Assembly (NCBI GenBank): GCA_015492305.1 | Contig: WGFJ01000107.1 | Coordinates: forward strand, 1-34,509 | Reading direction: 5' to 3' | Length of the DNA: 34,509 bases | Source of the DNA: Deltaproteobacteria bacterium | Lineage (GTDB): Bacteria; Desulfobacterota; GWC2-55-46; S146-80 | Shown: positions 28,405 to 34,509 of the stretch, piece by piece | Layout: every line of letters starts with the position of its first letter | Numbering within the stretch: position 1 is the stretch's first letter | The notes under the pieces: generated by a model | Database searches by the model: none | Told to the model about the DNA's origin: nothing | The model's input: the letters and a program-made list of their open reading frames with translations, nothing else | Made by a program: the position numbers and the translations under genes

Positions 28405-29501
28405 AGGATCTCCACCACCCTTCCATTGTAGCCTGCAAGAAGGACCCTCACCGCTTTTCTCCCTGTCCTCCTCCTGACATTCCTCCTCACCATCTCGCAT
28501 ATCCCCCTTATCACCCCTTCTGCCCCAAGGCCTTCGAGGATGGAGAAGGCCTCCCTTGCTGTGTTTGCCTCCCTTATGGCACCTCCATCAAGGCCCTCCC
28601 TCTCCGCAAGGGATGCGATCCAGTCAAGGTCTATACTGGACTGGCTGTAGTGGGTTGCAAACCTGTCCATGGCGAGTTTGCTCATCTTACCAAACTGCCC
28701 TGCAATGATGACGGATTCTACAGAGGCAGGCAGTACCCTGAGGGCGTAACCCATGTGGTCTCCCACAAGGATGAAGGCCTCTGCTGGCAGGTGAAAGGTC
28801 TTTCTTGCCACTTCCTCGCTCATCCTCCCTGTGGAGAGGACAAGCTCCTTGCACCCCGATCCTTCGGCCACATCCATGGCGCATTTTATCGATACCCTGT
28901 AGGCCGATACAGAAAAGGGGACCACTACACCTGTGGTACCCAGGATGGATATCCCTCCCATGATGCCAAGCCGCGGGTTCATGGTCCTTTCTGCCACCTT
29001 CTCACCTTCTGGCACAGAGAGGGTGACATATAGGTCCTTGAATGTTGCATCAGAGGGAATGGCTTCCCTCACAGCCTCCTCTATCATCCTCCTTGGCACA
29101 GGGTTTATGGCTGGCTGGCTAGGGGGAACGGGAAGGCCCTTCTTCGTTACCACCCCTATCCCCCTCCCTGCAAGGAGGGTTACCTTCACTTTCCCGAGGT
29201 TGAAACAAAAGGCAACCCTCCCTTCCGGCCTTTCCATGCCTGCACAGGCAACTATCTCTATCCCATCTGTCACATCCGGGTCATCTCCTGCATCCTTGAT
29301 CACCGATGCAACTGCGGTCTCTTCGGATCTTGTGAGCCGATGGACCGGGATGGTGGCATCCATGCCTGCGGGAAGCCTTATCTTAACCTCTTCAGGCATA
29401 TCTTCCGCAAGGAGGGCCATTACCGCTGCCTTTGAGGCAGCCGCAGCGCATGTGCCTGTGGTATAGCCCCTTCTAAGACCCTTTGAAAGACGCCTCTTCA
29501 G
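28401..29501 (-). CDS. cbiD: Cobalt-precorrin-5B C(1)-methyltransferase CbiD, apparent CTG start
   Basis: About 366 residues. CbiD methylates C1 in anaerobic corrin synthesis. The hallmark N-terminal motif RRGYTTGTCAAAASKAA lies upstream of the first ATG (29420), so that ATG cannot be the start. Reading upstream, the frame meets a TAG at 29508-29510, and between the two there is no ATG, GTG or TTG. CTG at 29501-29499 is the best candidate: it overlaps the cbiX-cbiC stop as CTGA, the same 4-base coupling as in neighbouring genes, and gives LKRRLSKGLRRGYTTGTC. ATC at 29504 is a weaker choice. The rest matches CbiD (LLAGRGIGVVTKKGL; NPRLGIMGGISILGTTGVV; GNTA-like AREAF end). Product length is normal. 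Confidence 0.9.
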   Translation of the reverse strand: MKRRLSKGLRRGYTTGTCAAAASKAAVMALLAEDMPEEVKIRLPAGMDATIPVHRLTRSEETAVASVIKDAGDDPDVTDGIEIVACAGMERPEGRVAFCFNLGKVKVTLLAGRGIGVVTKKGLPVPPSQPAINPVPRRMIEEAVREAIPSDATFKDLYVTLSVPEGEKVAERTMNPRLGIMGGISILGTTGVVVPFSVSAYRVSIKCAMDVAEGSGCKELVLSTGRMSEEVARKTFHLPAEAFILVGDHMGYALRVLPASVESVIIAGQFGKMSKLAMDRFATHYSQSSIDLDWIASLAEREGLDGGAIREANTAREAFSILEGLGAEGVIRGICEMVRRNVRRRTGRKAVRVLLAGYNGRVVEIL

Positions 29502-30505
29502 GATCTGCTAAACCCCTCTGCCAGTATGAGGAGGGCATTCACAATGGCAACGGCCACAGGGCTTCCCCCCTTCCTTCCCCTAACAGAGATGTAAGGGATG
29601 GAAAGTTCCATGAGCCTTTCCTTTGCCTCCACAGCATCGACAAAGCCCACCGGTGTACCCACAACAAGGGCTGGTTTCACCCCCTCCTTTACCATCTCCA
29701 CCAGTTCCATAAGGGCTGTTGGGGCATTCCCTATAGCCACTATGCTCCCCTCAAGGTATGGAGATGCCATCCTCATGGCAGCTGCTGCCCTTGTTGGTCC
29801 GTATTCCCTCCATCTATCCATCACTTCCCTGGTGGAGATGAAGCATCTCACCTTCCCTCCAAGCCCTGAGAGCCTCCGGGCATTTATCCCCACCTCCACC
29901 ATCCTCACATCGGTTATCACATCCACCCCCTTTGATAGGGCGGTAAGACCGGCCTCTATGGCCCCCCTTCCAAAGACTATGAGGTCTGCATATTCCGTGT
30001 CCCCTGTGGCATGGATTACCCTTTTCACAACGGGCTGTTCCCGGGGGCTGAACCGCGAAAGATCCACCATCCCATCGATGATCCTGAAGCTCTCTCCCTC
30101 TATGGGGTGGATGGATTCTGCCTTCCTCTCCCTTCCAATGACCTCCTCTATCCTCTCTATCGAGACCTCCACAAGCTTCTCATGGAAGCCAAGATGGGAG
30201 GAGAAGGAGAACTCAAGACCCGGATACCTCCTTTTTGCCCCTTCTATCTCAGCGGGTATGTCCTTTGAGACATGGGCACCCTTGTAGAGGAAGTAGGGAT
30301 GGACCACGATCCTCCTTGCCCCCTTCTTCACAAGCAGATCTATGGCCTCGGAGATGTTGGGTCTCTCAAACTGGAGGAAGGCGGGCTGGACAAGGGGATA
30401 CCACTTCCTGAGTTCCCTGGCCACCCTGGAAAGGGTCATATTTGCCTCTGGAAGAGGGCTTCCATGGCCAACTATGAGTATGGCAAGGCCTGAAGGATTC
30501 TCCAT
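29498..30505 (-). CDS. cbiX-cbiC: CbiX-CbiC fusion: sirohydrochlorin cobaltochelatase and cobalt-precorrin-8 methylmutase
   Basis: 335 residues from ATG 30505 (an ATG two codons earlier lies directly after the ribosome site AAAGGAG and is less likely). Residues 1-125 are CbiX: VGHGSP with H14 and HPYFLYKGAH with H78, the two metal-binding histidines of this small chelatase, which inserts cobalt into sirohydrochlorin. Residues about 140-335 are CbiC: IIDGMVD, catalytic His166 in IHATGDTEYA, ITDVRMVEVGI, AIGNAPTAL and GTPVGFVDAVEAK; it moves the C11 methyl to C12, the last step to cobyrinate. The fusion joins an early and a late step. First gene of the operon, with its own promoter. Confidence 0.94.
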   Translation of the reverse strand: MENPSGLAILIVGHGSPLPEANMTLSRVARELRKWYPLVQPAFLQFERPNISEAIDLLVKKGARRIVVHPYFLYKGAHVSKDIPAEIEGAKRRYPGLEFSFSSHLGFHEKLVEVSIERIEEVIGRERKAESIHPIEGESFRIIDGMVDLSRFSPREQPVVKRVIHATGDTEYADLIVFGRGAIEAGLTALSKGVDVITDVRMVEVGINARRLSGLGGKVRCFISTREVMDRWREYGPTRAAAAMRMASPYLEGSIVAIGNAPTALMELVEMVKEGVKPALVVGTPVGFVDAVEAKERLMELSIPYISVRGRKGGSPVAVAIVNALLILAEGFSRS

Positions 30506-30511
30506 TCCCAT

Positions 30512-30518
30512 CTCCTTT
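30512..30518 (-). promoter_or_regulatory. Ribosome binding site of cbiX-cbiC
   Basis: AAAGGAG on the minus strand, 6 bases before ATG 30505 and touching the alternative ATG 30511, so it selects the downstream ATG. Confidence 0.7.
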
Positions 30519-30539
30519 CAGATCCCTGATTATCCCTTT

Positions 30540-30569
30540 ATCCTAACCACCTTCCCCCTCCTTTGTCAA
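30540..30569 (-). promoter_or_regulatory. Promoter of the cobalamin operon
   Basis: On the minus strand a consensus -35 TTGACA (30569-30564) and TAGGAT (30545-30540) are 18 bases apart. The message would start near 30533, giving a leader of about 28 bases, too short for a cobalamin riboswitch. Confidence 0.55.
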
Positions 30570-30624
30570 ACCCAATGGGGGATCGTAGACCTCCCTGTTC
30601 TTCAGAAAAATTACCCTCTCCCAT

Positions 30625-30653
30625 TTTACAACTACTGAATCTTTTGCTATATT
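30625..30653 (+). promoter_or_regulatory. Promoter of the cas operon
   Basis: TTTACA (30625-30630) and TATATT (30648-30653) are exactly 17 bases apart, each close to the sigma-70 consensus. The expected start site near 30660 lies only about 4 bases before the cas6 ATG (30664), so the message would be almost leaderless; no ribosome site is seen before cas6. Confidence 0.65.
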
Positions 30654-30663
30654 TTAGATCAAG

Positions 30664-31398
30664 ATGAGATTTACAATTACCTTTTTCTCTGAGGGGCCTG
30701 TAGAACTTCCCCTCTCTTACAACGAGACCCTCCAGGGTTTTATCTACAGCCATCTCAACGAGGTCCTTGGAACCTTTCTCCACGACAGGGGCTTTACCTG
30801 GGAAAAGAGGCACTTCAAGCTCTTTACCTTCTCCCGGCTCATTGGAAGGGTGAGGGTTGTAAAAGGTGCCTTCCAGTTCACACCTCCCTTAAGGCTCACC
30901 ATCTCCTCGCCATATTCAGAGATCCTCCAGAGCCTTGCGGAAAACCTCATTACCAGAGAGGAGATAAGGCTTGGCAGAAACAGGCTCCATATTGCCTCTA
31001 TAAATGTCCACTTCCTGCCTTCCATGGATGGCGAGCTCACGATAAAGATGCTCTCCCCTGTAACCATCTACAGCACCCTGAAGAAGGGGGATGGCTCAAA
31101 AAAGACCTACTATTACAACCCCTATGAAGACGAATTCCAGACCCTCCTCAGGGAGAACATAATCAAGAAATACCGTGCCTTCTATGAGAGGGAGCCTGCA
31201 GGAAAGGACCTCTCCATAGAGCCCTTAAAGGTCTCAAGGAAGGACGAAAAGATCATCCTCTACAAAAACTTTGTCATCAAGGGGTGGATGGGCGTGTACA
31301 GACTGAAGGGCCATCCTGAACTCCTCAAACTTGCCTACGACGCAGGCCTTGGCGCCAAAAACTCCCAGGGATTCGGGTGCTTTGAGGTGGTGGGGTGA
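30664..31398 (+). CDS. cas6: CRISPR-associated endoribonuclease Cas6
   Basis: 244 residues. Cas6 cuts the repeat RNA of the CRISPR transcript into guide RNAs. The N-terminal half has LPLSYNETLQGFIYSHL and HDRGF with H40, the likely catalytic His, then FKLFTFSRL (51-59), all typical of the I-B/III-type Cas6 family; the C-terminal glycine-rich loop GLGAKNSQGFG is at 228-238. The start is ATG 30664 with a promoter almost touching it. Base composition is close to that of the GC-rich neighbours (26 G/C in the 60 bases 31081-31140), unlike the AT-rich cas genes that follow 4 bases after its stop. Being first in the operon suggests it serves the type I system downstream, but it could also serve another locus. 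Confidence 0.95.
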   Translation: MRFTITFFSEGPVELPLSYNETLQGFIYSHLNEVLGTFLHDRGFTWEKRHFKLFTFSRLIGRVRVVKGAFQFTPPLRLTISSPYSEILQSLAENLITREEIRLGRNRLHIASINVHFLPSMDGELTIKMLSPVTIYSTLKKGDGSKKTYYYNPYEDEFQTLLRENIIKKYRAFYEREPAGKDLSIEPLKVSRKDEKIILYKNFVIKGWMGVYRLKGHPELLKLAYDAGLGAKNSQGFGCFEVVG

Positions 31399-31440
31399 TG
31401 GTATGATAACAGCACTTTATAGATGGGCAAAGTACATAGC
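31390..31440. other. Abrupt base-composition boundary between cas6 and cas8
   Basis: Hand counts of G+C per 60 bases: 33 at 4321-4380 (alaS), 26 at 31081-31140 (cas6), 15 at 31441-31500 (cas8). The AT-rich style, with AAA, AAT, TTA and ATT codons, then continues to the right edge. No repeat, integrase or tRNA marks the joint. Confidence 0.8.
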
Positions 31441-32683
31441 AAAGAAAGATGGAATTAATATTACCAATACTGTCTTTAATAATGCTGTTGAAAAGTTAGT
31501 AAGAAATACTGCATCGCCAGCTGATTTACAATTAATTTATGAACCAATTGCTCACCTTTTTGAGAATGATATAAACAATATTGACTTACAAAAATATCAA
31601 ATTTCAATAATTACCACAACTGGAACGAAAAGGAGTCTGATATCGGATGATTTGAAGTATATAATGTTCCCTAAAAAGGGTCTTACTGGTAAAGCCCAGC
31701 AATCTATTGGAGGTTCTATATTTGCAAGAAATGCTTTAAAGTGGGCAACTGAAGAGGCAGGTGGTAGTTTTGAGAAAAAAGAGAAAATTTACAGCGTAAT
31801 GCTACCAGAAAATAATTTATTAAATTTCTGGAGAAGGCGTTTGCTTGATACCTATTTCCAGAGTTCGTCAGATTTTTTAAACAGTATTCAAATTATATGC
31901 TCATTTTGCGGAATATCTCATCAATTCACCAATACGAGATTTAATCCACCTATTAATATCTTTGTAGAAAATGTGACAAATTACAATTCCTATTTAGATA
32001 ATGAACCGTCTCATTCTATTTGCCCTTATTGCAATATGCTTTTTATGCGACCATTAGTGGAAGAAAAAGGCCCTGAGAAAATTACTTTTCCTAAAAACAA
32101 AAAAGCATTTATTTATGTTCTTCCCTTTGATCCAGAAAATGAAAGAGTTTACGAGGAATTTAGTAGAAAAAAAGCAGAAGATTTTTTAAAAAGTGAATTA
32201 ATTAAACAGGGAGAACTGAATGCATTATATTATCTCCTTTTCTTGCCAGTTCTAATATATAGAATGTTACCTGTTTCTTTATCAGGCACTTTCAAGCCGT
32301 TTGTTTATATAGCTTTTGCTGATAAAAGCAAACAAGCAGAGGAAGTATCTAACCAGTTTGTTATAACAAGATTGGATTATTTGGCTCGGGTAGGGGCTTT
32401 GATTTATAAAAATAATGGGTTAAACGAAATTTATAAATTTCAACAGAGATTGTTGTCCTTTGTAAGCACATTTGGCAGAGATCAAATAATAAATGGTTAT
32501 AAGTTAATTTTCAAATTCCTTGCAAGATTGCTAAGCGAAGGAGAAGTTGATTTTACTTTCTTGCGCAGAATTTTGAGAAATGAAATGTCTCAGCAAAGAA
32601 GGAAAAGTCAAACTATTTATTTAGGAGGATACAATTATTTAAAAGCCTTTTTAGAAGCTAAAAAGGAGGTGTCTAATGTCTAA
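31403..32683 (+). CDS. cas8b: Divergent Cas8-like large subunit with CXXC/CXXC zinc-finger motif (type I-B, Cst1-like)
   Basis: 426 residues from ATG 31403; a longer frame from 31331 would lie inside cas6 and is rejected. The protein has C166-S-F-C169 and C207-P-Y-C210, the CXXC...CXXC arrangement of the Cst1/Cas8b1 group, then the segment KAFIYVLPFDPENERVYEEF and a helical C-terminal third. Cas8 recognises the PAM and starts the R-loop in type I Cascade. The N-terminus (MITALYRWAKYIAKKDG) is not the usual Cst1 opening, so my assignment rests on the zinc motif, size and position between cas6 and cas7. A type I-A Cas8a-like protein is an alternative. AT-rich; overlaps the next gene by 8 bases. 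Confidence 0.72.
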   Translation: MITALYRWAKYIAKKDGINITNTVFNNAVEKLVRNTASPADLQLIYEPIAHLFENDINNIDLQKYQISIITTTGTKRSLISDDLKYIMFPKKGLTGKAQQSIGGSIFARNALKWATEEAGGSFEKKEKIYSVMLPENNLLNFWRRRLLDTYFQSSSDFLNSIQIICSFCGISHQFTNTRFNPPINIFVENVTNYNSYLDNEPSHSICPYCNMLFMRPLVEEKGPEKITFPKNKKAFIYVLPFDPENERVYEEFSRKKAEDFLKSELIKQGELNALYYLLFLPVLIYRMLPVSLSGTFKPFVYIAFADKSKQAEEVSNQFVITRLDYLARVGALIYKNNGLNEIYKFQQRLLSFVSTFGRDQIINGYKLIFKFLARLLSEGEVDFTFLRRILRNEMSQQRRKSQTIYLGGYNYLKAFLEAKKEVSNV

Positions 32684-33047
32684 AATCTTAGTGTCTACAG
32701 TATCTGATGAAGTTGTTGAAACTGGCAGAAGATTTGGAATGGAGTGGGCAAAATTGAAGGAATATTATAAGAATACAGGAAGAGAAAGAGATAAATGGTT
32801 TGACAATATGGTCTTAAAATTAGATAGTCCTACTGCAGAAGGATTTCAAAGAATTATCAGGAAAATGATTAGAACATTTTATGATGAAAAAGAACAAGGA
32901 TTTAAATGGAATATTTCAAATGAGGTGTTGTCTCTACTCTCAGATAAGAGTAGAAACTTCTGGAGGCATGCATTTATGACAGGAGTGTTTTTTGGATATT
33001 ATGGTTATTACAAAGAAACTGAGGGGAAGGAGGTAAAAAATGAGTGA
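32676..33047 (+). CDS. Small helical protein in the cas operon, candidate stand-alone Cas11-like small subunit
   Basis: 123 residues; I do not recognise the family. The ATG has a strong AAAAGGAGGT site 6 bases upstream and overlaps the cas8 end by 8 bases; its own end overlaps cas7 by 8 bases, so it is made together with the effector proteins. It looks all-helical, with Lys/Arg-rich stretches (GRRFGMEWAKLKEYYKNTGR; RIIRKMIRTFYDEKEQ) and an aromatic end (FWRHAFMTGVFFGYYGYYK). Size, helical content and position between the large subunit and Cas7 fit a Cascade small subunit (Cas11/Csa5-like). In most I-B systems Cas11 comes from an internal start in cas8, so a separate gene would be notable. This role is inference. 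Confidence 0.8.
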   Translation: MSKILVSTVSDEVVETGRRFGMEWAKLKEYYKNTGRERDKWFDNMVLKLDSPTAEGFQRIIRKMIRTFYDEKEQGFKWNISNEVLSLLSDKSRNFWRHAFMTGVFFGYYGYYKETEGKEVKNE

Positions 33048-34167
33048 AAAAAAATTAATTGACAAGATTCTGGATGATGCAAGATGGGTAGAGGTGATTG
33101 ATATTTTTAGGGTTGAATCAGCAAATATAAACGCAGGAGAAGGTGGTCCTGCCGAGATAGATGTAAAGACTGTTCATTTAGAAGATGGGACAGTTGTTCC
33201 AAGAATCAGTCCGCAGGCAATTTTCAGAATGATAAGAGATTACTGGATTGAAGAGGGTGAAAAAGTAGATGTAGCAAGAGAGGAACCTGGCAAACCTGCT
33301 CCCTTACCTGAATGTAATCCGGTGAAATACATAGATGATGATCTTTTTGGATATTTAATGGCAAGAGCAGGTTCTTCCGATGAAACATCAGAAGGATCTA
33401 AAAGAGCCAAGAAACCTAAGGGGCCAGAATCTCGTCCGGGGCCCATTAGAAGCATTGGAGCAATCGGACTTTTTGAGTATCCTGATGATACTGACTTTCT
33501 AACTTCAATTGTTAGTACAACAGAAGCAGAAGCAGGCGGTTCAATGGTTACCAAGAGAATTTATACTAACACATTCATTCTTCCAATATGGTGCGATGTT
33601 AGAAGGATTGGACAGGAAGCTATACCCCAAAAGGATAAAACAATAGAATTTAAGCCACTTACTAATGCGGACGGTGATAAAATCACATCAGAAGAAAGAA
33701 AAAGAAGGCTAATGAGATTTTTTGAATCACTCTTTTATTTAGGAAAATTGATGCCTGGAGCTTCAAAGATGCCTCTTTCCCCTAAAATTCTTGTGGTTGG
33801 TTTATTTAAAAAACCAAATATTACATTATACGATGCTTTAGAAAATGATTTAAATGTAAGGATAAAAGAAGTTCGCCTTCAAAAGGAACAAACAAGAACG
33901 GGTGAAGAAAGAATAGTTTCCATTGCCTCTGGAAAGGTTGTATTTTCTTTAGAGCCGAATGCCTTTATAGAGAAATGCAATCTGTATAAAGATGACATAA
34001 TAGAAATAAAGATTGGCATTCTAGAATCATTTTTTAATAAATCAGCTTCAGAAATTGAAGAAGAAATAACAGCAAAACTTGACAATAGCCTTAAAAGCAA
34101 AATTAAATTCATAAAACTTGAAGATCTTAAAAAAGAATTAGTATTTAAAGAAGAAAAGAAAAATTAG
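33040..34167 (+). CDS. cas7: CRISPR-associated protein Cas7 (DevR/Cst2 family)
   Basis: 375 residues. Cas7 forms the backbone that holds the guide RNA along Cascade. The N-terminal strand and SANINAGEGG (27-36), followed by DVKTVHLEDGTVVPRISPQA and RMIRDYW, match the DevR/Cst2 group; CNPVKYIDDDLFGYLM (92-107) is the family DxDxFG-type motif. Residues about 110-135 are a polar, flexible insert (SSDETSEGSKRAKKPKGPES), then RSIGAIGLFEYPDD resumes the fold. A GGAAGGAGGT site precedes ATG 33040, which overlaps the small gene by 8 bases. The C-terminal end is lysine- and glutamate-rich. cas5 follows after 16 bases. Confidence 0.92.
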   Translation: MSEKKLIDKILDDARWVEVIDIFRVESANINAGEGGPAEIDVKTVHLEDGTVVPRISPQAIFRMIRDYWIEEGEKVDVAREEPGKPAPLPECNPVKYIDDDLFGYLMARAGSSDETSEGSKRAKKPKGPESRPGPIRSIGAIGLFEYPDDTDFLTSIVSTTEAEAGGSMVTKRIYTNTFILPIWCDVRRIGQEAIPQKDKTIEFKPLTNADGDKITSEERKRRLMRFFESLFYLGKLMPGASKMPLSPKILVVGLFKKPNITLYDALENDLNVRIKEVRLQKEQTRTGEERIVSIASGKVVFSLEPNAFIEKCNLYKDDIIEIKIGILESFFNKSASEIEEEITAKLDNSLKSKIKFIKLEDLKKELVFKEEKKN

Positions 34168-34183
34168 TATAAGATTAGGGTTT

Positions 34184-34509
34184 ATGTGGGGTCTCTGGTT
34201 TGAAATAAAAGCTCCTTTTGGACATTTCAGAAATCCATATACAACTACCTTCAAACAGAGTTATCCCTTTCCGCCAAAACCAACAATTATTGGTATGATT
34301 GGTGCTATGTTAGGATGGGAAGAAGAGAAGGTAATAGAAAGAATGGAGGAGTTTAGAATTTCTATTACTTCATGGAAATTTGTAGATAAATTGATAGAGT
34401 ATACACTTTTAATCAGGTGGGGAAATGTTACTGATCGTCAAAGATATAGACCCGAGAGATTTGAACTTCTTCTTTATCCATCCTATCAAATAATAATTAT
34501 GCATGATAC
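34184..34509 (+). CDS. cas5: CRISPR-associated protein Cas5, 3' partial
   Basis: Only the first 108 codons are in the window and the frame is open to the end. The translation begins MWGLWFEIKAPFGHFRNPYT, followed by SYPFPPKPTIIGMIGAMLGW, which is the Cas5 N-terminal signature: a ferredoxin-like first strand with GHFR, then the SYPFPPxxTIIGxIGAxLG segment. Cas5 binds the 5' handle of the guide RNA and caps the Cas7 backbone next to Cas8. The ATG has AGGG three bases before it and lies 16 bases after the cas7 stop. It has the same AT-rich composition as cas8 and cas7. Expected next is cas3. Confidence 0.92.
   Translation, partial: MWGLWFEIKAPFGHFRNPYTTTFKQSYPFPPKPTIIGMIGAMLGWEEEKVIERMEEFRISITSWKFVDKLIEYTLLIRWGNVTDRQRYRPERFELLLYPSYQIIIMHD

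Noticed and set aside
30506-30663. Search for a cobalamin riboswitch or CRISPR repeats in the cbi-cas gap.
   Set aside because: The expected leader is about 28 bases, no B12-box-like structure is seen, and there are no direct repeats of CRISPR size.
31331-31402. Upstream in-frame start that would lengthen the Cas8-like protein by 24 residues.
   Set aside because: This part lies inside the conserved glycine-rich C-terminus of cas6 and has its GC-rich composition; ATG 31403 just after the cas6 stop is the better start.

Overview
The window reads as a chromosomal segment of a Gram-negative, probably anaerobic and possibly thermophilic bacterium of the Nitrospirota or Desulfobacterota kind; I cannot name the genus. 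The outer-membrane lipoprotein BamD indicates a diderm envelope. The early-cobalt (anaerobic) corrin genes cbiD, cbiET and cbiX-cbiC, and a chemoreceptor with two c-type heme motifs, fit an anaerobe. Coding strands are strikingly purine-rich, Arg is mostly AGG/AGA and Ile is often ATA, which is common in thermophiles; this is an inference. There is no rRNA or tRNA, no CRISPR array and no insertion sequence that I can see. No stretch over 300 bases lacks a gene.

Region 1 (1-6080, + strand): a tight operon cinA (5' cut off)-thpR-recA-pilT-alaS-small coiled-coil protein. The first four genes are joined by 4-base GTGA/ATGA overlaps. cinA-thpR-recA is a familiar order, but pilT lies where recX is often found.

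Region 2 (6081-22105, - strand): one long chemosensory gene cluster read right to left from a good promoter at 22078-22105: cheY, cheA, an ExeA-like AAA ATPase, a hemerythrin-fold protein, two cheW, two chemoreceptors (one with two periplasmic CXXCH motifs), a degenerate receiver, a large HEAT-repeat protein, cheR, cheB, a coiled-coil/GAF protein, cheY, bamD and a TPR protein. All joints are overlaps or very short gaps except a 40-base gap at 8767-8806. It has a full adaptation pair but no CheC, CheD, CheX or CheZ, and carries accessory genes not seen in plain flagellar clusters.

Region 3 (22109-26514, - strand): a DUF4388/PATAN-type protein, a GT-C-like membrane protein with C-terminal TPRs, smpB, an RseC-family protein and a YjbQ-family protein.

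Region 4 (26526-30569, - strand): a cobalamin operon from its own promoter: cbiX-cbiC fusion, cbiD, cbiE-cbiT fusion, cbiL. cbiD has no ATG, GTG or TTG available upstream of its conserved N-terminal motif and seems to start at CTG.

Region 5 (30625-34509, + strand): a type I (I-B-like) CRISPR effector operon, divergent from the cobalamin genes: cas6 with a near-leaderless promoter, a divergent CXXC/CXXC Cas8-like protein, a stand-alone 123-residue protein (candidate small subunit), cas7 and the start of cas5. Base composition falls sharply from cas6 to cas8, suggesting that the effector cassette arrived separately from cas6. cas3, adaptation genes and the array, if present, lie beyond the right edge.
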